From Methylobacterium mesophilicum (GTDB taxonomy: Bacteria; Pseudomonadota; Alphaproteobacteria; Rhizobiales; Beijerinckiaceae): a DNA stretch of 64,000 nucleotides. This document shows, piece after piece, positions 8,606 to 17,111 of this stretch. The notes under the pieces were generated by a model. That model saw only the letters and a program-made list of their open reading frames with translations. It had not been told where the DNA came from and did not search any database. The stretch lies in contig NZ_BPQU01000022.1 of the NCBI RefSeq assembly GCF_022179445.1, forward strand, positions 1-64,000. The letters are read 5' to 3'. Position numbers and translations under genes: made by a program. The stretch's first letter is position 1. Each line of letters begins with the position of its first letter.

Positions 8606-9907
8606 ATGCTGTCGGATCAGGATCGCATCTTCACCAACCTCTACGGCCTGCATTCGCCGGGCCTGGAGGCTGCCAAGCAGCGCGGCGCGTGGGACGGGAC
8701 CAAGTTCCTCCTGGAGCAGGGCCGCGACTGGATCATCGAGGAGATGAAGGCGTCGGGCCTGCGCGGTCGCGGCGGCGCGGGCTTCCCCACCGGCCTCAAG
8801 TGGTCGTTCATGCCCAAGAAGTCCGACGGGCGCCCGCACTACCTCGTGGTCAACGCCGACGAGTCGGAGCCCGGCACCTGCAAGGACCGGGAGATCATGC
8901 GGCACGATCCGCACCTCCTGATCGAGGGCTGCATGCTGGCCTGCTTCGCCATGGGCGCGCATGCCTGCTACATCTACATCCGCGGCGAGTACGTGGCCGA
9001 GAAGCACGCGCTCCAGAAGGCCGTGGACGAGGCCTACGAGGCCCGTCTCGTCGGCCAGTCCAACGTGCACGACTTCCCCTTCGACATCTACGTCCACCAC
9101 GGCGCCGGCGCGTATATCTGCGGCGAGGAGACGGCGCTGATCGAGAGCCTCGAGGGCAAGAAGGGGATGCCGCGGCTCAAGCCGCCGTTCCCGGCCAATA
9201 TGGGCCTCTACGGCTGCCCCACGACGGTCAACAACGTCGAGTCGATCGCGGTCGCCGGCACGATCCTGCGCCGGGGCGGCGCGTGGTTCGCCGGCCTCGG
9301 CGGCAAGAACAACACCGGCACCAAGCTGTTCTGCGTCTCGGGGCACGTCAACAAGCCGTGCAACGTCGAGGCGGAGCTGGGCATCACCTTCCGCGAGCTG
9401 GTGGACCGGCATTGCGGCGGCATGCGTGGCGGCTGGGACAACCTGCTGTGCTCGATCCCGGGCGGCTCCTCGGTGCCGCTGGTGCCGGCCGACCAGATCA
9501 TCGACGCCAAGATGGACTTCGACACCCTGCGCAACCTCGGCTCCGGCCTGGGGACCGCGGCGGTGATCGTGCTCGACCGGTCCACCGACATCGTCGCGGC
9601 GATCACCCGCATCTCGTACTTCTACAAGCATGAGTCGTGCGGCCAGTGCACGCCCTGCCGCGAGGGCACCGGCTGGATGTGGCGCGTGATGCAGCGCATG
9701 ACCGAGGGCCGCGCGCAGAAGCGCGAGATCGACATGCTGTTCGAGGTCACCAAGCAGATCGAGGGTCACACGATCTGCGCGCTCGGCGACGCGGCGGCCT
9801 GGCCGATCCAGGGCCTGATCAAGCACTTCCGGCCCGAGATCGAGAAGCGGATCGACCGCTATACGGCCAACCCGCATTCCGATCCCATCCCGATGGCGGC
9901 CGAGTAG
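8606..9907 (+). CDS. nuoF: NADH-quinone oxidoreductase subunit F
   Basis: The 433-residue 51-kDa subunit is the NADH entry point of complex I and binds FMN and the N3 [4Fe-4S] cluster. The glycine-rich GLRGRGGAGFPTGLKW (residues 51-66) is the NADH/FMN loop. The cluster ligands are C345, C348 and C351 (ESCGQCTPCREGT) and C391 (HTICALGDAAAWP). Length is normal. It is flanked on both sides by the two small coiled-coil ORFs. Confidence 0.97.
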   Translation: MLSDQDRIFTNLYGLHSPGLEAAKQRGAWDGTKFLLEQGRDWIIEEMKASGLRGRGGAGFPTGLKWSFMPKKSDGRPHYLVVNADESEPGTCKDREIMRHDPHLLIEGCMLACFAMGAHACYIYIRGEYVAEKHALQKAVDEAYEARLVGQSNVHDFPFDIYVHHGAGAYICGEETALIESLEGKKGMPRLKPPFPANMGLYGCPTTVNNVESIAVAGTILRRGGAWFAGLGGKNNTGTKLFCVSGHVNKPCNVEAELGITFRELVDRHCGGMRGGWDNLLCSIPGGSSVPLVPADQIIDAKMDFDTLRNLGSGLGTAAVIVLDRSTDIVAAITRISYFYKHESCGQCTPCREGTGWMWRVMQRMTEGRAQKREIDMLFEVTKQIEGHTICALGDAAAWPIQGLIKHFRPEIEKRIDRYTANPHSDPIPMAAE

Positions 9908-9911
9908 GCCG

Positions 9912-10100
9912 ATGACGGGTCAGCCGGACAGCCCGATTCTCGTCGATCCGCGGCGCATCGACCACGCGGTCGATCGCCGGGGCGACGATGTCCGCGCGTG
10001 GAAGGGCCGCCTGGCCGCGGTCGAGGACAACCTTGCCGGCGTTCACCGGCGGATCGACAGGATCGAGCGTCGCCTCGATCTCGCCGACGCCCCGCACTGA
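9912..10100 (+). CDS. Small coiled-coil protein between nuoF and nuoG
   Basis: The 62-residue ORF begins 4 bp after the nuoF stop and ends 10 bp before nuoG. It is highly charged and helical, with C-terminal RIDRIERRLDLADAP matching the end of the 8360 ORF. The N-terminal half (ILVDPRRIDHAVDRR) differs from the paralogue. Tight spacing with both neighbours supports translation. It is unknown as a complex I component. It could be a degenerate copy of a small helical protein family that is repeated elsewhere in such genomes. Confidence 0.6.
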   Translation: MTGQPDSPILVDPRRIDHAVDRRGDDVRAWKGRLAAVEDNLAGVHRRIDRIERRLDLADAPH

Positions 10101-10110
10101 GATTGCACCG

Positions 10111-12192
10111 ATGACAAAGATCCTCGTCGACGGCACCGAGGTCGAGGTACCGGCCGAATACACCCTGCTCCAGGCCTGCGAGGCCGCCGGGGCCGAGATC
10201 CCGCGCTTCTGCTTCCACGAGCGCCTGTCGATCGCCGGCAATTGCCGGATGTGCCTGGTCGAGCTGAAGGGCGCGCCCAAGCCGGTGGCGAGCTGCGCCT
10301 ACGCGGTGAAGGATTGCCGCCCCGGCCCGAACGGCGAGCCGCCCGAGGTCCTCACCCGCTCCGGCCTGACCAAGAAGGCCCGGGAAGGGGTGATGGAGTT
10401 CCTCCTGATCAACCACCCGCTCGATTGCCCGATCTGCGACCAGGGCGGCCATTGCGACCTGCAGGACCAGGCGATGGCCTACGGGGTCGATTCGACCCGC
10501 TATCAGGAGAACAAGCGCGCGGTCGAGGAGAAGCATATCGGCCCGCTGGTGCGGACCGCGATGAACCGCTGCATCCACTGCACCCGCTGCGTGCGCTTCC
10601 TGGCGGAGGTGGCGGGCGTGCCCGACCTCGGCGCCATCGGCCGCGGCGAGGACATGGAGATCACCAGCTACCTCGAGCAATCCATGGCGTCGGAGCTCCA
10701 GGGCAACGTCGCCGACCTATGCCCGGTGGGCGCCCTGGTCCACCGCCCGCAGAGCTACAACGTCCGGCCCTGGGAGCTGAACAAGACCGAATCGGTCGAC
10801 GTGATGGATGCGGTCGGCTCGTCGATCCGCGTCGACACCCGCGGCCGCGAGGTGATGCAGATCGAGCCGCGGGTCAGCGAAGAGATCAACGAGGAGTGGA
10901 TCTCGGACAAGACCCGCTACCACGTCGACGGCTTGCGGATGCAGCGCCTCGACCGTCCGTACCTGCGCGAGAACGGCCGGCTGCGGCCCGCCTCCTGGGG
11001 CGAGGCGTTCCAGGCCATCGCCGCCAAGGTGAAGGCGACCGATCCCAAGCGCATCGGCGCGGTGGTCGGCGACCTCGCGGGCGTCGAGGAGATATTCGCC
11101 CTGGGCGAGCTGATGCGCGCGCTCGGCACGCCCAACCTCGATTGCCGGCAGACCGAGACCGGGCTCGATCCGGCGCTCGGCCGCGCCTCCTACCTGTTCA
11201 ACCCGACGATCCCCGGCATCGAGGCCGCGGACGCGATCCTGATCGTCGGCGCCAACCCGCGCACCGAGGCCTCGCTCCTCAACGTCCGGATCCGCAAGCG
11301 CTGGCGCATGGCGCCGCTCGCGGTCGCGGTGATCGGCGAGCCGGTCGATCTGACCTATCCCAGCCACTACATCGGCGCCGGCCCCGAGTCGCTCGCGGGC
11401 CTCGCCCGCGGCGAGCACAGTTTTCTTGCCACTCTCAAGGAAGCGAAAGCGCCGCTGGTCATCGTCGGCGCCAACGTCCAGCCGGGCATCCTGGCGGCGG
11501 CGGCAGCCCTCGCCAAGGAGATTGGCGCGATCGGCCCGGAGTGGAACGGCTTCGCCGTCCTACACACGGCCGCCGCCCGGGTCGGCGCCCTCGATCTCGG
11601 CTTCGTGCCGGGGGAGGGCGGCCTCGACTTCCCGGCCATGCTGGCTTCCGGCGGCGTCGACGTGCTGTTCAACCTCGGTGCCGACGAGCGCGACGTCGCC
11701 CCGGGCGCCTTCGTGGTCTACCAGGGCACCCACGGCGACCGCGGCGCATCACGGGCGGACGTGATCCTGCCGGGGGCGGCCTACACCGAGAAGTCGGCGA
11801 CCTGGGTCAACACGGAAGGGCGGGTCCAGATGGGCAACCGCGCCGGCTTCCCGCCGGGGGATGCCCGCGAGGATTGGGCGATCCTGCGCGCCCTGTCGGA
11901 CGTGCTGGGCCAGCGCCTGCCGTTCGATTCGCTCACCGCGCTCCGCCGGGCGCTCTACGCCGCCCACCCGCATTTCGCGGCGGTCGGGACCGTGGAGGCC
12001 GGCGATGTCGCGGCGGCCGTGGATCGGCTGGCGGGCCTCGGCGGCGCCGCGGGCGGCCCCGCCTTCGCTTCGCCGGTGACCGACTTCTACCTCACCAATC
12101 CGATCGCCCGCGCCTCGCGGGTGCTTGCCGAGTGCTCGCGCCTGGCCCGCGAGCGTGCCGCCGAAGCGCGGCCGCTTGCGGCGGCGGAGTAG
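10111..12192 (+). CDS. nuoG: NADH-quinone oxidoreductase subunit G
   Basis: The 693-residue 75-kDa subunit carries the longest part of the electron wire. The N-terminal ferredoxin fold binds [2Fe-2S] N1b (C34, C45, C48, C62). His/Cys-ligated N5 uses H102, C106, C109 and C115; N4 uses C154, C157, C160 and C204. The remainder is a molybdopterin-oxidoreductase-like domain that has lost its cofactor in complex I. The start is ATG 10111 (MTKILVDGTEVEVP), since the open frame upstream runs through the small ORF in another frame. Confidence 0.97.
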   Translation: MTKILVDGTEVEVPAEYTLLQACEAAGAEIPRFCFHERLSIAGNCRMCLVELKGAPKPVASCAYAVKDCRPGPNGEPPEVLTRSGLTKKAREGVMEFLLINHPLDCPICDQGGHCDLQDQAMAYGVDSTRYQENKRAVEEKHIGPLVRTAMNRCIHCTRCVRFLAEVAGVPDLGAIGRGEDMEITSYLEQSMASELQGNVADLCPVGALVHRPQSYNVRPWELNKTESVDVMDAVGSSIRVDTRGREVMQIEPRVSEEINEEWISDKTRYHVDGLRMQRLDRPYLRENGRLRPASWGEAFQAIAAKVKATDPKRIGAVVGDLAGVEEIFALGELMRALGTPNLDCRQTETGLDPALGRASYLFNPTIPGIEAADAILIVGANPRTEASLLNVRIRKRWRMAPLAVAVIGEPVDLTYPSHYIGAGPESLAGLARGEHSFLATLKEAKAPLVIVGANVQPGILAAAAALAKEIGAIGPEWNGFAVLHTAAARVGALDLGFVPGEGGLDFPAMLASGGVDVLFNLGADERDVAPGAFVVYQGTHGDRGASRADVILPGAAYTEKSATWVNTEGRVQMGNRAGFPPGDAREDWAILRALSDVLGQRLPFDSLTALRRALYAAHPHFAAVGTVEAGDVAAAVDRLAGLGGAAGGPAFASPVTDFYLTNPIARASRVLAECSRLARERAAEARPLAAAE

Positions 12193-12202
12193 GGATCTCA
12201 CG

Positions 12203-13225
12203 ATGACCTCGCTCGAAATCCTCGGGACCGTGCTCCTGATCGTGCTGAAGAGCTTCGTGCTGCTCTCGGCGCTGCTCGTCTTCATCGCCTACGCGCTGCT
12301 CGCCGACCGCAAGATCTGGGCGGCGGTGCAGCTCCGGCGCGGGCCCAACGTGGTCGGCCCGTTCGGGCTGCTGCAATCCTTCGCCGACCTGCTCAAGTTC
12401 GTGCTGAAGGAGCCGGTGATCCCGGCGGGGGCCAACAAGGCGATCTACCTGCTGGCGCCGCTGGTCTTCGCGATGCTGGCCCTGTCGAGCTGGGCGGTGA
12501 TCCCGCTGGCCGACGGCTGGGCGATCGCCGACATCAACGTCGGCATCACCTACATCTTCGCGATCTCGTCGCTCGGCGTCTACGGCGTCATCATGGGCGG
12601 CTGGGCCTCGAACTCGAAATACGCGTTCCTGGGCGCGCTCCGGTCGGCGGCGCAGATGATCTCCTACGAGGTCTCGCTGGGCTTCGTGATCATCTGCGTG
12701 CTGCTCTGCGCCGGCTCCCTGAACCTCTCGCGCATCGTGATGGCGCAGGACACCAGCCTCGGCCTGTTCGGCTGGTACTGGCTGTGGCTGTTCCCGATGT
12801 TCGTGGTGTTCTTCATCTCGGCGCTCGCCGAGACCAACCGCCCCCCCTTCGACCTGCCGGAGGCCGAGTCGGAGCTGGTGGCCGGCTACATGGTGGAATA
12901 TTCCTCGACGCCCTATCTGCTGTTCATGCTCGGCGAGTACGTCGCCATCATGAGCATGTGCGCGCTCGGCACCGTGCTGTTCCTGGGCGGCTGGCTGTCG
13001 CCGATCCCGTTCGCGCCGTTCACCTGGGTGCCGGGCGTGATCTGGTTCATCCTGAAGGCCAGCTTCCTGTTCTTCCTGTTCGCGATGGTGAAGTCCATCG
13101 TGCCGCGCTACCGCTACGATCAGCTCATGCGCCTCGGCTGGAAGGTTTTTCTGCCGATCTCGCTGGTCTCGGTCGTCGTCGTCGCCTTCGTGCTCAAGCT
13201 GACCGGCCTCGCGCCGGGCGCCTGA
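12203..13225 (+). CDS. nuoH: NADH-quinone oxidoreductase subunit H
   Basis: The 340-residue membrane subunit has about eight transmembrane helices and links the quinone chamber to the proton-pumping arm. Conserved segments include ADRKIWAAVQLRRGPNVVGPFG near the N terminus and the acidic loop AETNRPPFDLPEAESELVAGY. The start is ATG 12203, 10 bases after nuoG, giving a normal length. Confidence 0.97.
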   Translation: MTSLEILGTVLLIVLKSFVLLSALLVFIAYALLADRKIWAAVQLRRGPNVVGPFGLLQSFADLLKFVLKEPVIPAGANKAIYLLAPLVFAMLALSSWAVIPLADGWAIADINVGITYIFAISSLGVYGVIMGGWASNSKYAFLGALRSAAQMISYEVSLGFVIICVLLCAGSLNLSRIVMAQDTSLGLFGWYWLWLFPMFVVFFISALAETNRPPFDLPEAESELVAGYMVEYSSTPYLLFMLGEYVAIMSMCALGTVLFLGGWLSPIPFAPFTWVPGVIWFILKASFLFFLFAMVKSIVPRYRYDQLMRLGWKVFLPISLVSVVVVAFVLKLTGLAPGA

Positions 13226-13254
13226 GCCCACCCGCCGAATCGGAGATCCGGGCC

Positions 13255-13743
13255 ATGAAGCTCGATCAGGTCGCAAAGAGCCTGCTGCTGAAGGAATTCG
13301 TGTCGGGGATGATCCTCGGCATGCGCTACTTCTTCAAGCCGAAGGCGACGATCAACTATCCCTTCGAGATGGGCCATCGCGGCCCGCGGTTCCGGGGGGA
13401 GCATGCGCTGCGCCGCTATCCCAACGGCGAGGAGCGCTGCATCGCCTGCAAGCTCTGCGAGGCGATCTGCCCGGCCCAGGCCATCACCATCGAGGCCGGG
13501 CCGCGCCGCAACGACGGCACCCGCCGCACCACCCGCTACGACATCGACATGGTGAAGTGCATCTATTGCGGCATGTGCCAGGAGGCCTGCCCGGTGGACG
13601 CCATCGTGGAGGGGCCGAACTTCGAGTTCTCGGTCGAGACCCGCGAGGAACTGCTCTACGACAAGCAGAAGCTCCTGCTGAACGGCGATCGCTGGGAGCG
13701 CGAGATCGCGCGCAACATCGCGATGGATGCGCCGTACCGCTAG
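13255..13743 (+). CDS. nuoI: NADH-quinone oxidoreductase subunit I
   Basis: The 162-residue ferredoxin-like subunit has two [4Fe-4S] motifs, C62-C65-C68-C72 (CIACKLCEAICP) and C102-C105-C108-C112 (CIYCGMCQEACP), which hold clusters N6a and N6b. An N-terminal amphipathic helix anchors it at the membrane. A palindromic family C element lies directly after its stop codon, so this is the one point in the operon where a repeat separates two nuo genes. Confidence 0.97.
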   Translation: MKLDQVAKSLLLKEFVSGMILGMRYFFKPKATINYPFEMGHRGPRFRGEHALRRYPNGEERCIACKLCEAICPAQAITIEAGPRRNDGTRRTTRYDIDMVKCIYCGMCQEACPVDAIVEGPNFEFSVETREELLYDKQKLLLNGDRWEREIARNIAMDAPYR

Positions 13744-13744
13744 G

Positions 13745-13791
13745 GCATCATCCCGAAAGGCGGTCGCCGCCTTCTGGGAAAAAGATGATGC
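13745..13791. repeat. Palindromic repeat, family C copy 1 (nuoI-nuoJ gap)
   Basis: Nested inverted repeats are present: outer arms GCATCATC (13745-13752) and GATGATGC (13784-13791), and inner arms AAGGCGG (13757-13763) and CCGCCTT (13767-13773) around a 3-base loop. The RNA or single strand would form a strong hairpin. The CATCCCGAAAGG core recurs at 22644. It may be a REP-like element that stabilises or attenuates the nuo transcript. Confidence 0.75.
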
Positions 13792-13916
13792 GCTAGAGCC
13801 ATGTCGGGGGTGCTGTTGTGCCACCGACGACCGGGTTCTATAGACGGGCCGCCCGCTGCGGCCCGTTTCCACGCAAGGCAGAAGGGGCCGCTCCGGCGGC
13901 CGATCCCGACGAGCGC

Positions 13917-14537
13917 ATGACTGCAGCAGCCGCCTTCTTCTACCTGTTCGCGAGCGTCACGGTCGCGTCGGGCTTCATGGTGATCGCCTCGCGCAATCCC
14001 GTCGCCTCGGTGCTGTTCCTGATTCTCGCCTTCGTGAACGCCGCCGGGCTGTTCGTCCTGATGGGCGCCGAGTTCCTGGCGATGATCCTGGTCGTCGTCT
14101 ACGTCGGCGCGGTCGCGGTGCTGTTCCTGTTCGTCGTGATGATGCTCGACGTGGACTTCGCCGCGCTGCGGCAGGGCTTCCAGCAATACCTGCCGGTCGG
14201 CGGCCTGATCGGGGCGATCTTCCTGGTGGAGCTGCTCCTGGTGGTGGGCTCCTGGACCATCGACCCGAACCTGGTCCAGGCGCCGCTCAGCAACGTCGCG
14301 GCGTCCGAGAACCTCACCAACGCCCAGGCGCTGGGCCGGGTGCTCTACACGGACTACGTCTACTTCTTCCAGCTTGCGGGCCTGATCCTGCTGGTGGCGA
14401 TGATCGGCGCGATCGTGCTCACCCTGCGCGACCGCCCGGGCGTCAAGCGCCAGAACATCGCGGTCCAGAACGCCCGCACCCAGAGCATGGCGGTGGAGAC
14501 CCGCAAGGTGCCCTCCCGCCAGGGCGTCGAGGTCTGA
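13917..14537 (+). CDS. nuoJ: NADH-quinone oxidoreductase subunit J
   Basis: The 206-residue subunit has five transmembrane helices. The third carries the conserved EFLAMILVVVYVGAVAVLFLF segment whose pi-bulge helix takes part in coupling. The start is ATG 13917 (MTAAAAFFYLFASVTVASG); the frame is open upstream to 13818 but those residues are Arg/Pro-rich and unlike the family. The 173-bp gap to nuoI is the largest inside the operon. Confidence 0.96.
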   Translation: MTAAAAFFYLFASVTVASGFMVIASRNPVASVLFLILAFVNAAGLFVLMGAEFLAMILVVVYVGAVAVLFLFVVMMLDVDFAALRQGFQQYLPVGGLIGAIFLVELLLVVGSWTIDPNLVQAPLSNVAASENLTNAQALGRVLYTDYVYFFQLAGLILLVAMIGAIVLTLRDRPGVKRQNIAVQNARTQSMAVETRKVPSRQGVEV

Positions 14538-14571
14538 TGCGCGATTTGATGCAAGGCGGGGGATTCGAACG

Positions 14572-14877
14572 ATGATCGGCCTGAGCCACTACCTCACCGT
14601 CGCGGCGATCCTGTTCACGCTCGGCGTGCTCGGGATCTTCATCAACCGCAAGAACATCATCGTCATCCTGATGTCGATCGAGCTGATCCTGCTCGCGGTG
14701 AACATCAACCTGGTCGCCTTCTCGACGCAGCTGAACGACATCACCGGACAGGTCTTCGCCCTGTTCGTGCTGACCGTCGCGGCCGCCGAATCGGCGATCG
14801 GCCTCGCCATCCTCGTGGTCTTCTTCCGCAACCGCGGCACCATCGCGGTCGAGGACGTGAGCATGATGAAGGGCTAG
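14572..14877 (+). CDS. nuoK: NADH-quinone oxidoreductase subunit K
   Basis: The 101-residue protein has three transmembrane helices. It keeps the two membrane glutamates of the proton path, E37 (MSIELIL) and E73 (AAAESAIGL), equivalent to the essential pair of E. coli NuoK. It lies 34 bp after nuoJ. About 110 bp of GC-rich sequence without a visible gene follow before nuoL. Confidence 0.97.
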   Translation: MIGLSHYLTVAAILFTLGVLGIFINRKNIIVILMSIELILLAVNINLVAFSTQLNDITGQVFALFVLTVAAAESAIGLAILVVFFRNRGTIAVEDVSMMKG

Positions 14878-14986
14878 GGCGCCCTTCTCCACGCGACCCG
14901 ATTTCGCGGCCCCGCGTCGACGGGCCCCGAGTGACAATCCGGACGCCGCCCCGCGGCCGGCCCGGATGACGGACTGCAAGAGAGCG

Positions 14987-17110
14987 ATGTATCACGCGAT
15001 CGTCTTCTTCCCGCTGATCGGCTTCCTGATCGCCGGCCTGTTCGGCCGCATCATCGGGGCCCGGGCCTGCGAGTACATCACCACGGCGTTCCTGGCCTTC
15101 ACGGCCCTGATCGCCTGGGGCGTGTTCCTCGACGGCGGCCACGCCGAACGGGTGCAGGTCGCGTCCTGGTTCTCCGCCGGCGACCTCCAGGTCGACTGGG
15201 CCTTCAAGGTCGATGCGCTGACCCGGGTGATGCTCGTCGTCGTGACCACGGTCTCGACCCTCGTCCACCTCTACTCCGTCGGCTACATGCACGAGGATCC
15301 GCACCGGCCGCGGTTCTTCGCCTACCTGTCGCTGTTCACCTTCGCCATGCTGATGCTGGTGACGGCCGACAACCTCGTGCAGATGTTCTTCGGCTGGGAG
15401 GGCGTCGGCCTCGCCTCCTACCTGCTGATCGGCTTCTGGTACGAGAAGCCGTCGGCCAACGCCGCCGCCATGAAGGCGTTCATCGTCAACCGGGTCGGCG
15501 ATTTCGGCTTCTCGCTGGGCATCTTCCTGGTCTTCGTGCTGACCGGTTCGGTGGCGTTCGACGCGATCTTTTCCAAGGTCGACGCGATCAAGACCCTGAG
15601 CTTCCACTTCCTCGGCTATGACTGGAACGCCCTGACGCTGGCGTGCCTGCTGCTGTTCATGGGCGCCATGGGCAAGTCGGCGCAGTTCCTGCTGCACACC
15701 TGGCTGCCGGACGCCATGGAGGGCCCGACCCCGGTCTCCGCGCTGATCCACGCCGCCACGATGGTGACCGCCGGCGTGTTCATGGTCGCCCGGCTGTCGC
15801 CGCTGTTCGAGGAGGCGCCGAACGCCCTGATCGTCGTCACGGTGATCGGCGGCATCACGGCCTTCTTCGCCGCCACGATTGGCCTGGTGCAGAACGACAT
15901 CAAGCGGGTGATCGCCTATTCGACCTGCTCGCAGCTCGGCTACATGTTCGTGGCGCTCGGCGTCGGCGCCTACTCGGCCGGCGTGTTCCACCTGTTCACC
16001 CACGCCTTCTTCAAGGCGCTGCTGTTCCTCGGGGCCGGCTCGGTCATCCACGCGATGCACCACGAGCAGGACATGCGGAACATGGGCGGCCTGCGCTCCC
16101 ACATCCCGTTCACCTGCGCCATGATGGCGATCGGCTCCCTCGCGCTGATCGGCTTCCCGTACACGGCGGGCTACTATTCCAAGGACGCGATCATCGAGGC
16201 CGCCTACGCATCGACCCGGCCCGGGCACACGCTCGCCTTCCTGTGCACCGTCGTGGCGGCGTTCTTCACGTCGTTCTACTCCTGGCGCCTGTTCTTCATG
16301 ACCTTCGAGGGCCCGGCCCGCTGGGGCATCCATGCGGCACATGATGACCACGCCGCCCCGGCAGTCGCGCATGCGGGCACCGCCCATGCCGCGATGGCCC
16401 ACGAGGCCGACGGCGCCCCGGGCCATACCGAGGGCGTGGCCCACGACGACCACGGCCACGACGTCGAGCCGGCCCACAAGAGCGACCTCGTCGCGGACGA
16501 CCATCACGGGCACGGCCATCACGGCGACCACACGCCCCACGAGAGCCCGCTGGTGATGACGATCCCGCTGGCGATCCTCGCCTTCGGCGCCCTGTTCGCC
16601 GGGATCATCTTCCACGACCGCTTCATCGGGTCCGGGATGGACGCGTTCTGGGGCCATGCCCTGGCGCACGGCCCCGACAACCACATCATGCACGAGATCC
16701 ACGAGGTCCCGGCGCTCGTCTCCTACGCGCCGCTGATCATGCTGATCCTCGGCTTCGTCCTGGCGTTCTGGATGTACATCCGCCGTCCGGAACTGCCGGG
16801 CGCGCTCGCGGCGCAGCAGCCGTCGCTGTACCGGTTCCTGCTCAACAAGTGGTACTTCGACGAGCTCTACGACCGGATCTTCGTGCGTCCGGCCAAGGAT
16901 TTCGGCCTGTTCCTCTGGAAGCAGGGCGACGGGAGGATCATCGACGGGCTCGGTCCCAACGGCATCGCGGCGCGCGTCGTCGACGTGACCCGCGGCGTCG
17001 TGCGCCTGCAGACCGGCTACGTCTACCACTATGCCTTCGTCATGCTCATCGGCGTGGCCGGCCTGATCAGCTGGTACCTGATGGCCGGCCTGCCCAAGGG
17101 TGTTCACTGA
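14987..17110 (+). CDS. nuoL: NADH-quinone oxidoreductase subunit L with His-rich loop
   Basis: This 707-residue antiporter-like subunit lies at the distal end of the membrane arm and has a long lateral C-terminal helix. The core pump region carries the conserved LLxHTWLPDAMEGPTPVSALIHAATMVTAG-type segment (around residues 235-265). Residues about 448-520 form a hydrophilic loop with 18 histidines in 70 residues plus many Asp/Glu, longer than usual for the family. The start chosen is ATG 14987 (MYHAIVFFPLIG), with AAGAGAG just upstream; an in-frame ATG at 14966 would add seven residues. Confidence 0.96.
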   Translation: MYHAIVFFPLIGFLIAGLFGRIIGARACEYITTAFLAFTALIAWGVFLDGGHAERVQVASWFSAGDLQVDWAFKVDALTRVMLVVVTTVSTLVHLYSVGYMHEDPHRPRFFAYLSLFTFAMLMLVTADNLVQMFFGWEGVGLASYLLIGFWYEKPSANAAAMKAFIVNRVGDFGFSLGIFLVFVLTGSVAFDAIFSKVDAIKTLSFHFLGYDWNALTLACLLLFMGAMGKSAQFLLHTWLPDAMEGPTPVSALIHAATMVTAGVFMVARLSPLFEEAPNALIVVTVIGGITAFFAATIGLVQNDIKRVIAYSTCSQLGYMFVALGVGAYSAGVFHLFTHAFFKALLFLGAGSVIHAMHHEQDMRNMGGLRSHIPFTCAMMAIGSLALIGFPYTAGYYSKDAIIEAAYASTRPGHTLAFLCTVVAAFFTSFYSWRLFFMTFEGPARWGIHAAHDDHAAPAVAHAGTAHAAMAHEADGAPGHTEGVAHDDHGHDVEPAHKSDLVADDHHGHGHHGDHTPHESPLVMTIPLAILAFGALFAGIIFHDRFIGSGMDAFWGHALAHGPDNHIMHEIHEVPALVSYAPLIMLILGFVLAFWMYIRRPELPGALAAQQPSLYRFLLNKWYFDELYDRIFVRPAKDFGLFLWKQGDGRIIDGLGPNGIAARVVDVTRGVVRLQTGYVYHYAFVMLIGVAGLISWYLMAGLPKGVH

Positions 17111-17111
17111 C

